64,000 nt of DNA from Acheta domesticus. Its lineage: Eukaryota > Arthropoda > Insecta > Orthoptera > Gryllidae. This document shows, in pieces, positions 35,480 through 49,525 of this stretch. The position numbers and the translations under genes were made by a program. The notes under the pieces were generated by a model. The model searched no databases. It saw only the letters and a program-made list of their open reading frames with translations, and was not told the origin of the DNA. The DNA is taken from the NCBI GenBank assembly GCA_031308135.1, contig JAHLJT010000631.1, positions 177,817,446 through 177,881,445 on the forward strand, read 5' to 3'. Every line of letters starts with the position of its first letter. The stretch's first letter is position 1.

Positions 35480-36690
35480 TTTAAGTGTATGTTATTTAAA
35501 GTAACATATAGAAAATTGTGTACAGGAATCCACGTTTTGTGGGTTCATCTGCGGTCAACTCAATTTTTTTGACGTCTTCCATAACTACAATATAGAAAAC
35601 AAATTGATTTTCTCGTGCTAGCATATTTACGTTGTAAAGAGAAAGTATTTGACGAAAGAAATACGCGTTGATTTTTCTCGTATTGTCGAACCCTCGTAAC
35701 GAAAGAGCATAAATTTTGTTCCTTTATTAAGCGAATTACTTCTCATAACACCATATCTAGTCAAACAACAATCCATGTTGATTGTGGATCCTTGGTAATG
35801 AAAAGTCGAATGACGAATAAAATATCCGTGTGTGGTCAGCGCTCACGCCTAAACAGCTTAGATGATTTTCTCCAAAATTGATAGTCCCTGATCAATCTGA
35901 ACGATCTCGCGGCCCTGTCAGTTTGAAGCAGATATTTTGAGTTTTGGGACTTCGTTAATAATGCTTTATCAACATTTTCAAATTTTACTCAAATATCAAA
36001 AAAGTGTTTTGATTAAATTTTATTCTTGAATAGCTTAAAGGACACATAAAAATGAGGCAGGTCTAATTTTGGTTAAATTCTGTTATTTTTTGTTAATTGC
36101 AAAGGTTATAGAGAAAGTATTGTAAAGCTGCTGGAATTTTTATACAAAAAGCACTCCTATTGCTGAGCCTTAGTAACGGAAGATTACTGAACGTTTTTCA
36201 TAAGTGGGAAAAGTTCGATTTTTTCGGCATCTTCCTGTATCTACAATATTGAATATTGAAATTTTAAAAATCTTTTGTTTAAAGTCAGACTTGGGTTATG
36301 GGTTTTGGATAATTTTCGAAAATATATATGTAGTTTTCCCGTAAATTTGCGTGAAATAGGTACAATTTTTAATTTTGTTGAACACTTATATTTTCGAAAA
36401 GGCTCCAAAATTTTTCTTTAATTTTTGCCTCCTGTATGTAAAAGATCGGTAGAAAAGTTGGTTCTGGTCTCATTTTGAACAAATTCTCTGCATTTTTAAA
36501 AATTGCAAAAAAATTAAATTGCATTAGTACTATATGATAGAAATTTTTTGTTAAATGAATTCTTTCTAAAGAAATCAGCTCCTTAAAAGAAGTCATGTAC
36601 AAGTTAATAAAAATGAGTCATTTTGTACATTTTCGAATTTGCAATTTATATTTTCACGCACTTTCTTTACTAAATCTTTCAGGAGTTTTC
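35480..36690 (+). repeat. Old relic of element family 3
   Basis: Shares diverged landmarks with family 3: gaatccacgttttgtgggtt, ttctccaaaattgatagtcc and repeated caaaa/ttttttt-type modules near 36065-36590. No intact ends. Confidence 0.45.
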
Positions 36691-36899
36691 ACAGTACAGT
36701 TTTATCAATGGGACACCTGTTTGAAATTAACAGAATAACTTCACATGGTATGGTGATGTTTCTGAGTGTATTGAACTGAGTTTTGGCTGGTCTAATTTTT
36801 TATTGATTTATTACCTTGAAATAAATTAAATTTTCGCAACGAATTTGCTACGATTGGTAATGAAATTGATAAGTTCGGGCTGAAATGTGTTAATACATA

Positions 36900-37502
36900 G
36901 GGTGAGTCACGTAACTTTACCACCTCCTGTAACTTTTGAATGGTTGATGTTATTGCAATGTAGTTTTTTACACAAGTGCATGAGGGAATGAGGCTATTTG
37001 GTACGTGTATTCGTTTCTATTTTATCACTTATACTTTATGCAATTTTTGAGGTAACTTTGTTTTTCAAATGGAACTATACAAATTTTTTAGCCTATCATG
37101 ACGAGCGTAAAAAGATAAATCCATTGATATACTTATTTTCGTATGTTAGGTAAGTATTTTTCTGAGTGATTTCGATCTTTTTGCAACTAGTGTTTAACGG
37201 ATATTTTGAATGTAACAGTCCGCCACACAAGGTCATGCAGCGCTCCAAGAGCACGCGCTCGGGGAAGCTATATCCTTCAATTATTCTTTTTACTCTCGTG
37301 ATGATAGACTGAAAAAATATGTATAGTTCCATTTGAAAAAAACAAAGTTACCTCAAATATCTCGTAAAATACAAGTGATAAAATAGAAACGAATTCATGT
37401 ATCAATTAGTCCCATTTCCTCATGCACTTCCGTTAAAACTGTATTGCAATAACTTCAACCGTTCAAAAGTTACAGATGGTGCTAAAGTTACGTGACTCAT
37501 CC
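36900..37502. mobile_element. Foldback element with ~190-bp inverted arms
   Basis: ggtgagtcacgtaactttac at 36901 is mirrored by taaagttacgtgactcatc ending at 37501. Homology of the arms continues through caaatggaactatac (37067 versus 37325) and on to gagcgtaaaaag near the centre. The core of about 150 bp has no protein. It separates two stretches of family 3 relic sequence. Confidence 0.8.
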
Positions 37503-37599
37503 TTTATCCAGAAATTGCGGTATTATAATTTTATGTAACTGTTACTGATGCGAGTAAGAAACTGCTGTTGTAGCAGAATTAGTTTTCTTTAATTTTATT

Positions 37600-38070
37600 C
37601 TTGTATGAAGTAAAAGAACTGGTGCTGGTCCCATTTTTCAGCGAACTTTCTAAATATTCAAAAATAGAAATAAACTAACATTTCGAAAGTACAAAATTGA
37701 TTAATATTTTTTGTTAAATTAAATCATAAAAAATAGATTCTAAATAAGATAATGTACATTTTTATGAAAAAACAGTATTTTCAGATAATTTCTAGTTGAT
37801 GATAATGCAATTTATTTTTTTAATCTGAAAAACAGGTGCATTTTCTTCAATTTTTTCCTCCTACAAAATAAAGGACGCTTAAAAATTGCGCACGTCTCAT
37901 CTTGAACTTTGAATTTTCGAAAATTGCATAAGTTAGAAATAATGCACAAACGTGTGTGTACTCGCAGCGCCACTAAATTTAATGCTCGTAAATACAATTT
38001 TCTGGAAACGCTTTGTGTAATATTTAAAGGAATTTTTGAGTGGAGTAAATACAAACGATGGTAAAATCCG
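37600..38070 (+). repeat. Old relic of element family 3, continued
   Basis: Diverged internal modules (ttttcttcaattttttcctc, cgaaaattgcataagtta) resemble the 36065-36690 stretch across the foldback element. Confidence 0.35.
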
Positions 38071-38079
38071 CAGCGGTTA

Positions 38080-39890
38080 AAGAAAGTTCAAAATCGATTA
38101 GTGTTAAAACACGAACATTCTCGCCTGGTTATCTCACCCTATGGACAATGAATTTTACTCGATAGCTAATAAATCAATCAAGAGTTTTCCTTAATTATTT
38201 GAATTTCATGATTAAATACGCTGTATTACAGGTATAAGGCCATTTAGCTTCAATACTCGTTAACACGGTAAAAGTGATCTTCAATCAAAAATAAGTTCTT
38301 GGAATACCCATAACAATGATGTATGTGCAATAAGCTCGTCAGGATCACTCATAGAGCTTCATTATTCTATACATTTTTAATATATTTAGAAAAAAATGCT
38401 AAGATGTGGCGTTTGATCATTTTTTGCATCTACTTGAAATAGTATTTTCATTGTACTACTTTACGGAGAGATCTACGATCTCATGTATCACCTTTTGGCA
38501 TTGAATGCGTATGTTGTCTACTTTTTACACATTTGAAGGATATATTGAGGACAGTTTTAAGTGGTACAACATTTTGGTTTGTGATAACCATTTCTGACGT
38601 TTATGGTAAGGTAAACAGGGACAAAAAAACACTTGGTTGCTTATAAACTCGAAGTTTGAAAAAAATCTACTAATCTTCTGTCATTCTGATCCATTTCGTT
38701 ATCAGGGATGATGGTGTGTCTTATTTTCATTGCAATTAAACAAATTGAACAAATTATTAAATTAAGCAATGTGTGTGAGATTGATTTGTCAATGTGTACC
38801 TACCGAGGTGTGGTCATTATGTTGTTCTTTCTCTTTGTAGTGCCGATCCTAAAAATATACTACGCGATACAAACTCCACCCTATTCACAGCCCTGCTGTT
38901 CCAAAGAACGCTCCACTTGTGTACGACTTGTAGGAACTGCATCTTAATGGTCGGTAATATAGCCTTATTAGAGGAGTGAGTTGTTTACCGAAAGACCATG
39001 ATGTAGAATCGACACAAACTAACGCTGGATAAGGTAAACATATTTTCCGAAGCTGTTATCCGAGGCATAATATTTGTTAGTCTGGACGTAAAATGCACTT
39101 TGATATTCAAAGCAGTGGACGGACAAAGCAGAGTGTGTTGGTTCAGCTGACCATCCTTAATCACTACCACAGGAAAGCACATGTACGTATTTCAAGTACA
39201 TGAAAAAGTTGTGAGCCTTCAAAACAGTTTATTCTATAATATATAATAATGTATATTGTTTCCCCCAAATGTCACGATATACACGGTTAAAAATTAAAAA
39301 TATCCAGCAAGCTGTAGAAATCACTATATTAATGTCAGTGAGCTCTGGAATCCCTGGACATTATTGTATGATTAATTGTTTCTTTATACCTGTATAGCGA
39401 AACTTTTTCCTTTCTAATTTCTGAAAACGAATCTTATCTGATTTTCATAATTAGATATTATATTTTGATTATATATGATATCTAAAAGTAATTCTCACGC
39501 ATTTATATTTTTGTGAAACAGTATTGATTGATGCACTGTGGGAGCACTTCACTCTGAATTGTATTCATGGAGTTGTTGGCTCAACATTTAATTTCTGGCA
39601 GAGCTCGGCAAGTGCTTACTTTTCCCTTAGAACGGTATACTGGCCTGGTCGAATTACGTGCTTGTAGATTACAGCATCGGCTTTTCTAGATCAAATATTT
39701 GTTCCTATGTATTAAAGGAAGGTTTAATATTAGCTTTACTTTACTTACATCAAAGAGGTTTCTTCGAAAGATTCTCCTATGTCCATAGGTATTGATCATG
39801 CATATATTAGCTCCTGTTTCCTTATTCTAGCTTTTCCTTTGCATATGTCGAATTTATTATTTATTTACAAAAATGTATTATTCTTGAAGT
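38080..39890. other. AT-rich sequence, no gene seen
   Basis: Short frames only; none carries a recognisable domain or splice-bounded GC island. Confidence 0.5.
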
Positions 39891-39897
39891 GTAATGT

Positions 39898-41355
39898 TTT
39901 TACTTTTTCGTATATGTACGTATATATGGCGTAATGTATGTAGTGTAGAGAAAGTTATGTAATGCTGCGGAAAATCGATTTCGAGATTTCATCGGAAATA
40001 CCGAAAAAGTACTCTGATACCGAGAAATGTTGTTTGTTTTTCAAAACGTTTGCCCTTCTGCCTGTCCGACCGCCTATCATCTGTGAACAGTATAATGAGG
40101 ATTTTTTTCAAACTAAATAAACCCCTATCGATCTGGTCAGAGTCGAAGCTCGGTGATTTTGAAAAACATTTATTAATTTTTGGGGGTACTTTACATAAGG
40201 TCCTTGCAACATTTTCAAAATTTTCTCAAAAATGGCTCAACATTGTTTCTTTAAATTTTTTGTAAGAATGGAGTAAAATACACTTACAAAGGTGGCAAAG
40301 TTCCGATTTTCACTGTTAACTACAATTTTTGATAATTGCAAAAGTTTGGATTTTTTTCGGCGACTTTCTATAACTACAAAATTAAAGATGGAGGTTTTTC
40401 TTTAACTGAAATTTGTTCTTCATAATTAGGCCTTTCATTAACGTCATGTGGTTTTTTGAAAATATTAGTAATCACGCAATATTGCGTGCATCATGTACAA
40501 TTTTTAAAAGCAAGATTTTCGCGAAAAACAGCTCCAAATTTTCCCTTTAATTGTTTAGTAGGGATATTGCTAAATGTACTCTATGAGATGACATGAACGT
40601 CATATTGATCAATTCTTTTCGTTTTTCAAAAATTACAAATTAATTTTTTAACTAGCCTCTAACGTTCTTAATATTTACATTAGCTGCACTTTGTTCACAC
40701 TATTGCATATACGCGTACATGGTTCTTTAAATGATGTATAATAAAGTTTCTTGAGATCTCAACAGTTTTCTGTAAGAATGAACTCAAATATCTGCATTTT
40801 CAGAAGCGCTCATTCACCATTTTGTCAAAAAACGCCTCTAATTTTTTTTCAAACTTTTTGTGGTGATAGTGCTAATTGCATAGTTTAAGATGACATAAAG
40901 TTCATTTTGGTTTGTTTTTTTAAATAAACAAACGTAACTTTTTTCAAATATCTCTCCGGCCATTAATAAGCACATTTTTACCGATTTCTAAAGAATATTG
41001 CATTGTGAGTGACAGTGCTTCAAATGACTTCTAATAAAGGTTATCGAAAACTCAAAACTTTTCTATTATAAAGCTTCAAATTTCGCATTTACAGTAACAC
41101 TTAAGCACCATTTCCTAAAAATCGGTTCCAAATGTTTCAATGAAAATTGCCATGCTATACGAGGTTTTACTCTTATTTAATATTCTTAAACTAATATTAC
41201 TGTTCTACTATTAGGGAACTGAAAAATTGAGAAAAGTTCAAAAAATGTACTTTGGGCGGCGGTAGACAACAGCTGGCAAGACTGAATAGCTAGCTCAGAT
41301 CAAAGAATGCAGAAAACTAGTCTGAGAAAGTTCAGGCCATTTGTTGTGCCACTAA
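39898..41355 (+). mobile_element. Element family 3, copy D
   Basis: Starts ttactttttcgtatatgtac, then gtagagaaagttatgtaatg. The (GTCY)-equivalent region is short (ctgcctgtccgaccgcct). It contains the repeated modules and ends ggccatttgttgtgccacta. It is more diverged than copies A-C. Confidence 0.65.
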
Positions 41356-41359
41356 TTTC

Positions 41360-44300
41360 TTCATTATTTGTGTTGTAGTTTTATTACCTTGGTGGTGCTT
41401 TTATGTTACGAATATTTTCAATAGATTAGATATTTTACATTCAACTTACCATTTGGGAGTGGCAGTGGCAGATCTTCAAAGACTCTCGAGGGAGTGGAGT
41501 TAATTCATTTGTACAGTTGTATTTCGCATAAAATTTATTTTATGTCTTGTATTTGTTAATGTAGTTGGTGTTTCCGGAGATTTCATATGCATATGGATTT
41601 TTCTTTTGTTCACATGTTTTTCATTAAAATGCCATTTTTATTAGTTTATGTTATGTATTATTAATGTTTTGTTTAAGATAGCATGAATATTATCGTGGTG
41701 TTCATTCAAGAATGTTTTTGAAGAAAAATTGAGTGATAGGTATATTTCATGAACTGGCTCTAGAACCGGTAAGAAGCACTTAGCTTTCGAAGAAATCGGA
41801 GTGTGACGAAAAAGAATCGTAAAATGACAGTGGAAGATTTTTTCTCTAGATCACTCCAGTCAGTGTAAGGTGATTAATTTTTTACACTTTCATGACTCCC
41901 TGAAATCACAACAGCGGATTATTTTGCTTGTTTCCCTGAATACTTGAATGATGTGTTTAACTCCGTCTCTCTGCAAGGGAACTGACGTGAAACTCATTAG
42001 TCAGAGTTTAAGTGATAATTTTTCTTCTTCACCGAAAACGCCGATCTGCGTAATGATGAGCTGATATGGAGGGAAGGCAAAATATACACAAGAAGTTGAT
42101 CACACCAGTTAATTTCAGTTATTTGAGAAAATATTGAAAATGTTTATTTTCTAAAACATTATGAAAATATATAGAAATATATAAAATATTTTACTTTTCT
42201 TTTGTTTAGGAGAAATACATTAATTTAAATTATATTTGACTAGCGAAGCAAACGACATTATCACATCTTGAGTCCATTAGCATTTCACGGCGGTAAACTG
42301 AAGTAACTTGGATTTGACATCAGGTGCATTACCACTTGATTAGAGCCTTGTCTTGGAATTCGAAACTGAAAAAATATAAATATATAGATTAAAACAAACT
42401 TAAATCAGGCGAGTTGTTTTTCTGCTTATTAGTACTATCAAAGTAATATACTGAAGGAAATATTTTCCAAACGTTTTATTGAATTTTATTTCTCATACAA
42501 ATATCTTTTTGGTATCGTTAAATATATTTTATTTTATCAGTTTACACAGTCTAAAAAATTAACATTTCGTATTTGAAATGTATGCTTACCTCTTATACTG
42601 AATAATATTTGTTCTTGAAAATAATATTATTTTAAATTTTGCCCAAACGCCAGACGTATTTCCAATAATTCTAAAACGTATTTATATATTATATTCTTTG
42701 GCGATAAATTTTTAACACGCATTGCAGTTCACGTTTCAGTTAAATTTGGCGCTGAAACAGACTAGAAGAATATTTGCATTGCTTACACATCTCGTATCAC
42801 CAGGAGAATTGGAATATTAGATACAATAATCAATCTTACCTCACTTCCCAATTCCATCGACGAATTTGAATAACATGAGCAAATAAAGGTATGCTAGTCG
42901 TAACACTATGCCATTCAGATAAGGTAACAGGATAATGATGAAATCTGGTTTCCAACTTCATTCAAATATGCAAGTAAAATGAAACGATCATTTCTTAAAA
43001 TTTAAGGAGATGAAAAATAAAGATATTTGACGAAAATGAATTATTTTGGGGTTGAATTACTGACTCGAGCGTAAGAAGTTTCACTATTATTTTTGTAATT
43101 TGTTTGTTCTTTGAGGCCTACTGGGCCTCAAAAATACAATAGCTCCATGTTACCATAGCATGACAACCACTGGATTGCAATGATAAAAATATAAAACGTG
43201 TATCGAAATAATAGTATATAGATCTTTACGTCTTTAGGTTACCAAGGTATAATTTTTTAAACTTGCTTGTGCTTGCATTTGTGATAAAAGTAGAGTAGTT
43301 TTCGTTTTACAACAGGATAATAATGCTTACATTTTGCGTCTGGCCTTTTTGTATTAAGTACTGCCGGAAAAGGAAGCTTATTTTGCCACTAGAATTAAGT
43401 ACTTGTTCTTGTACGTCCGTGTATTCTTAACCATTATTTGAAACTGAATAAAGACAGCACAAAACGCATCTTATAACGAAATATTTCTGAGCAGAATTTC
43501 CAATTGATTTGATCAGGCACTTTATGTTCTCTCAGAATATAAAGTACAGAATGCAATTCATATTTGTTTTCTTGCGTGCACACTCATCACGATAATATGA
43601 TATTTTTAAGTTTATGGAAAAACGCAGGAATAATATCACGATTATTTCACAAATCTCATTACGTTTTCTTCTTTAGTATATTCGTAATTACAGATTTTAA
43701 GTGTCTGTTTTCTGAAAATTTTGTTTCCGAATGTAAATTCTAATATTATTTTTAGTGAAAACCAGTTTTCATATTTATCCCGTTTCGGATACATTAGCAT
43801 AATTTTCCAAAATAAACTGATTGCATTAGCGTCAGAATAATTATATAACAGTTTGCCATGTAGCAAAGAACATCATAGCTTGAGCAAATAAGCGGAGGAT
43901 ACAGTTCCGGAGGAAAACCAAAGGAATGTTCTTCTCCCATCGTAGGACCTCACTCCTGAAAGAAACGAAGTAGGTCAATTACACATTTAATCATCAAATT
44001 GATCGTGAACATATTTTTTTACTGACAGATCATACCTTACGTTCCAAGTGCCTTCGTATTGTTGGTCATGATATCCTTCACGTATCTCCTGTCTTCAGAC
44101 AAAATAGCCAACGAGGGTAAAGTTATCACAAACGTGCTTTCTTAAGAATTTATAGAGATCACTTTACACGAACCTAGAACAGAAGAGAACAAATTAAATG
44201 AACAATTTTCTTACTTTATTTAGACTGTAAATACTTTTTATAATATTATGAAGGATAATTCTTTTCTTGTAGAACTTTCTGGAAGATTTTAAGTAAACAG

Positions 44301-47300
44301 AATAAGAGATGATATCGTTTTAATGTTATGAAAAATTAAAATCTTTGGAAGGAGCCTAAAATGACGTACTATATTATGCTTCGTCAAAAATTAAAAGCAT
44401 TTAAAATATTTCATACCATTTATGAAATTCGTCGCTATGTCTTTGTGCTTACGTGGAAACTGCCTGCTTTATACACTTCGGTTATGTAGCTACAAGAAAC
44501 TGAATGAAGATGAAAACACGGTGCTAACTTTGACCTCAACGAACATTCTATCATTTGTCGTTCATAATGTTTTAAAACCTTATTATTAAACACCGTTCAG
44601 AAAATTTCAGTTTATATTTATTAGAACATTTTTTTATTTGTCGAAAACAGGAATAAAACAACTTTTCACTGAGGGTTAATTTTTACATTGCACGTTCTGG
44701 ATGCTCCATGTGTCATTTTAAATAGAAAGAGTATAAACTAAGATGTGATTACATAGCTTTACTATACTTTGTTATTGACGTAATCATCTAAAGATTTATT
44801 CATGAATTTATTGATGATACATAATGAGTACACTTGATATTCTTGAAATAAATTATGGTAACCACGTAAAACAGTCTTTTATTTTCTTAGCATCACGATA
44901 AAAATCTTCTCTCTGGCACTTGAGAAGCATGAGTTTGTGTAAAATATTCTGAAATTACTTTCGTCCCAGCACCCAATTAAAAAAGTTTCCTATTTTTTGT
45001 TGGAGATTACACATTTACCATCACTTGTTTTATGGTTTTGTTTGACTGATTTACCATTACTCAGAAGTTTTTGTATTCCCTTTTGATGTGTTGTGATGGA
45101 AAGAGTTGCCCCCACGTTTATTTAACTTACGTTTGTAATTAAAAAAAGTTTTTTTAGCCTAACGTTTCAAAAGCAGTGATATTACATTGCTAATCGCAAT
45201 TCAGATTCAACGAATATATTTTTTTGATTATTACAATTTAGAGTAAGGATAAACACGTAAAAGCCAACTCGGGCGAACAACAACTACGAGAACAAAACGG
45301 TAAAAAACAAATGGTAGCTCTGTATAACGTCACAACTTAATGTATGTTTCCGGTCGACTACCCGCCAACCGATTGTCAGAATGATGAATTTGAATGATGA
45401 TGATGAATTTAAAAAAGTGCCTTTGTGAGTAGTCATAATTTTACGACTAGCTTTCTCTTATAATTATACCTGTAAGGCAGACCTGCACAACGCCTGCTCC
45501 CGCGGGCATTCTGCACTTGCGAGCCGGTCGTCTGCCCATGGCAGCGCCGAAAGTGCAAGTAGTGGGGAGTAGGAAGCTTTGCGGGAGGGGAGAAGTCTGA
45601 CGTAGCACGACGCGGCGCGTAGATTGAATGCCTGGGCGTCTAATAATGATCTATGCTTCAAAATTATATGCCCATTTGTTTAAATGGATTATGTCTAGTA
45701 TTTCAAGTTACCAGGGTCATAATTCACTGTTTACGTTCTGTGCACTACTGTATATCCACCTTTGTATCCACTACTGTATGTATTTTCATTTTCTAATTTT
45801 TTTACAGAAAATAACATGCTCATTGTGACTCTTAAGCATTATTTTAAAGCAATAGTTTTAAAATATATGCTTATATGTAAGAAAAAAATATTATTGAATT
45901 CTATCTAACACAAAATTGCAATTTAATAATTGATTGTTCACCACGAATGTTATAATCTCCAAACATAGAAAAATGAACAAAATCATGAGAGCATCTCTCA
46001 CATCAAGATTGACATAAAATAGAATATGTGGCAATTACAAGAAGGGTAATGTTTAATAGCACATTTGTGACCATTTTCCCCATTATGAAACTGAATAAAA
46101 GAGATCAACGAGCAAACTTTTGTGACGATATGTTGCGGACAATCATAAGATAATCATGTGTATTGGTTAAATAGAATGCAAAGGGTTTTTATATTTTTAT
46201 ACGGTCTCGTACACGACTTAACTCTCTTGTCAGAAATTAGAACAGAAAATAATCATGTTTTTTTTCAAGAACAATATGTTTTTGCTTTGAGAGAAGCGTC
46301 TTATTCAATTAAACATAGTTAATAAAAAATAGTTTATTGCTGTCATCATCAAACAAAAACAATGCAGTATCAAAATTTTGTGTTTACCACAACACTAAAT
46401 TTGTGATTACATCGTAGCAAAGTGAATTACATTATAAGCCCTACAAGCAATTATAATACTTGGTGTCGAAATCCAATATGTATAATTCGTTGTAGTTTCA
46501 TATTTCGCCCTGTCATATACCGAGAACAAACATTTGCAATATACAAAATACAATATTACTTGAAATGTATATGACCGTCATATTCTTGCCAATTGCTCTT
46601 TAAATTAACGCGTTATCTTTCGAATTGCGCATTCTGATTGGTGGTCCCTGCTCCTAGATTGGGTCTCATCCCTACCCTTTATCGATTTTATCATTTTCAC
46701 CCGAGTTGCCCACACGCAGCTCCTGAGGTCAGTGAAAGTGCAAAATGCTGTGAAGGTCTGCTGTAAGGAATCCACTTCTCACGGAACTTATTAAGTATGA
46801 ACTCCAATCTATTTTGATGTGAGAACCTTCCATCAAATCCGAATTGATTTTTCAAGCTTTCCGTTCCTTATTTTTCGTCAACTGCCCATTTCGCACGTTA
46901 GACGTCGTGAGTTCAATGAATACAGGAGTATGTTATAGCTACTTTACACTGAGCCGGAAAGAGGGAGGATCAAGGCCCATGTGGATAGTCGAGTTAAGCT
47001 TACGACTAAAATGACAATTTGGAAAACAAGTGAGAGTGTTTACTTCAGAAATATTCTTCACCCCCGACAGCTCTTTAGTCCCATTTCTTCGTAAAACGTT
47101 TTTGTTAGTTGATGGCTTCCATAAATACATTATTGGTAGTCACGAATCTCATACCATAATACTTAGGCTAAAATAAATATGTAATAGGTTTGTAAAAATA
47201 TGAAGTTTTAAAGATGCACCGCTACCAGGACACATTCTAATTTCTATTTCTCATGGCGCGCTATATTTTCATATCTCATCCGAAGAAGAGATCACTTAGG

Positions 47301-47470
47301 TAGCGACAAAGCCATACATAAATGAGCCGTGCAATTTGGAAACACACTACAGTATACTGTGTACTAATAATCCAAGAATGAACTTAACATTAATGATACG
47401 ATCACAATGATAAGTGTAAGAAAAACACAGTGTTGCTTTTAAGCAGACGGTGATTGTGACTTATGATACA
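41360..47470. other. AT-rich sequence, no gene seen
   Basis: No exon-like GC islands except a GC-richer patch at 45480-45625 without a recognisable product. Otherwise low-complexity AT-rich sequence downstream of the Side-family gene. Confidence 0.45.
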
Positions 47471-47479
47471 CACATTAGT

Positions 47480-47493
47480 GTGGTTAGTTGTTG

Positions 47494-47565
<72 letters not shown>

Positions 47566-47941
47566 CTCTAAATCACGACTAAAGATGTTATGTGTCGCCT
47601 GAATATAAAATCTACTCCAGGTTGCAACCAGCTACCTAAGGAATAGATATAGGGACTGTCGGTGCCTCTACAATACTTTGCGCAAAATGTGGGCTGTTCC
47701 AAATAAAGCGATTTATTGAACTTCCCAGGCTTTTGAATTACCTGGGAGTTTAGACAAGTTCTTACACAAATTTTGCGGAACAAATCCCAGAGCTCCGATA
47801 ACTATCGGGGCGACCTGTGCTTTTACGCCCCACATTCGGCTGATCTCGATTTCCAAACTCTTGTATTTAAGACGTTTCTCTGCCTCCTTGGTAACGACGT
47901 TTTGATTGCAAGGTACAGCAACATCGACAAGTATGTTGTAC

Positions 47942-47945
<4 letters not shown>
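47480..47945 (-). pseudogene. LINE 3' fragment with (AAT)n tail
   Basis: The minus strand reads LVDVAVPCNQNVVTKEAEKR, then KSLEIEISRMWGVKAQVAPI and VIGALGFVPQNLCKNLSKLP. This is a C-terminal segment found in many insect non-LTR retrotransposon polyproteins. Frame is lost after about 47715, and the element runs into a (TTA/AAT)n tract at 47490-47562, the expected LINE tail. A second triplet tract (47946-47985) abuts its upstream edge. 5' truncated. Confidence 0.7.
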
Positions 47946-47987
<42 letters not shown>

Positions 47988-48577
47988 GAAATTGTTGTTA
48001 TTTCTTCCTGGTAAGCTTTAAATAGGTTTGAACCATATAGGATCAATATGGGTAAATTTCAGGAATTAAAACTTTTGTAATTTATTCATTTATTATTAGC
48101 TCGAAACTTCGCACATTCAGTATGTGTCTTTTCAAGAGCAATACAGATATTGATTGAAAATAAATTTATTACATCTAAGCGAATATTTTGTAAACAACTC
48201 TCGACAAAAACGCTCATTTCTCTATGTATTCAGAATTCAACTTAAGCTTCAGGCTTAGGGTAGGGATTCCAGAATTAAGAAAACGTGCACAGAATACATT
48301 TCTCCCTGTAGCACGTCACCCACAGTATTTAAATGTTTTCACGTAAAATAAAATTTTAAAAATTTCACCGGTATTGATGAATATTGATTCGTTCTTTCTT
48401 AATACGATTTGGTGAAAATTTGAACATGTCAGTTAATTTAACATAATTCCGAATTTCACCGTGTAAAAGCTACATTTATAAAAATAATTTTTTATAAAAA
48501 ATACAGAACATTTCACCGTGTGCAACAAGCATTAATAAACAGTGTCTGTTAAACGAAGTGTCTTCTCTAGGTAACGA

Positions 48578-48680
48578 GCTGGAAGGAGAGGGGGACACAG
48601 TCATCCAATCGGAAGCTTCAATACCAAACATTTAAGAAAGCTCTGGATTGGATGACAATGTTCCCCTTTCCTTCCAGATC
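48578..48680. mobile_element. ~100-bp foldback MITE in the 3' region of the Side-family gene
   Basis: The left arm agctggaaggagagggggac and the following catccaatcggaagctt pair with the right arm aagctctggattggatgaca and ttccttccagat. It lies 105-210 bp beyond the stop codon, so it is probably transcribed in the 3' UTR. Confidence 0.7.
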
Positions 48681-48784
48681 ATGACCGTGAAGAGACATTG
48701 CATTTAAATCGGATCATAACGTCACTGCACCTGCGCAGCAGGCCGTGGCCCGAAGGGCGGCGCCCCTCCCCCGCGCAGCCGGCG

Positions 48785-49009
48785 CTAGACGGCGCTCTCC
48801 TTGTGGCGCATGGGCAGCGGCGTCTGCGTCTCAGCGTTCTGCCGCGGGGCGGCGCTGGGCGCGGCGGTGGGCGTGGGCGCGGGCGCGGGGGTGGGGCCGG
48901 GGGCGGGCGGCGGCGGCTGCGCTTGCGTCGCCATGTCACGCAGGGAGGGCGACGGCTGCCATCGCACCGCCGCCACCGGCGCCAGCGGCTCGTAGCTCAA
49001 CAGGCTCTC
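48785..49009 (-). CDS. side: Side-family receptor, last coding exon (cytoplasmic tail)
   Basis: The acceptor TTTCCCCCCAG precedes 49009. The frame starts ESLLSYEPLAPV, continues WQPSPSLRDMATQA through a Pro/Ala/Thr-rich segment and ends RHKESAV with TAG at 48785-48787 (74 codons). Phase 0 matches the previous exon. The terminal Ser-Ala-Val fits a class I PDZ ligand (S/T-x-hydrophobic), which would allow scaffolding at the membrane; that is an inference. The antisense frames here are shadows of the GC-rich sequence. Confidence 0.75.
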   Translation of the reverse strand, partial: ESLLSYEPLAPVAAVRWQPSPSLRDMATQAQPPPPAPGPTPAPAPTPTAAPSAAPRQNAETQTPLPMRHKESAV

Positions 49010-49328
49010 CTGGGGGGAAACGAGGATCTGTGCGTAGACAATGCGGTGTGAACCAATTTTGGCAAAAGGAAAGTTTAGTGTCTTAAGATCTTGGATTCTT
49101 AAAACTATCTTTTAATACAATGTACAAAATTGAAACATTTCAGGCAAATTTTTCGTCGAAACAATTTCTAATACTAATTTAGGAAATGAATTAGCTTCAT
49201 GTGTAAGGTATTCAAGAAAGACAGTTCTTGTTAGCTTGAAAAGAATCCAAGAATGCAATTTTGTAGAGTAATCATTAAAATATAAATATAAATACATTTT
49301 TATTCTCCAAGAGGAATAACACCCTTAC

Positions 49329-49468
49329 CGTTGTGGGCACCCGCGAGTAGTTGTGGAGACTGACGTACAGGGGCGCTTGCAGTGATGAATCTACGCTGTG
49401 CGTCCTCGTGCTGCTGCCAATTGCGCGCGCCTCTAGCGCCTTGTACATTGGGTTCTCGTAGTCACTCT
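49329..49468 (-). CDS. side: Side-family receptor, juxta-terminal cytoplasmic exon
   Basis: Bounded by ATTTCAG and ACG|GTAAGGG. It encodes ESDYENPMYKALEARAIGSS, then a Ser/Thr stretch and LQAPLYVSLHNYSRVPTT. The block DYENPMY is typical of Side-family tails and contains an NPxY motif that could bind PTB-domain adaptors. Phase (two bases in, zero out) agrees with both neighbours. An (AAT/ATT) microsatellite sits directly before the acceptor (49490-49527). Confidence 0.8.
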
Positions 49469-49489
49469 CTGAAATAGTAATGATAATAA

Positions 49490-49494
49490 TAACA

Positions 49495-49525
<31 letters not shown>

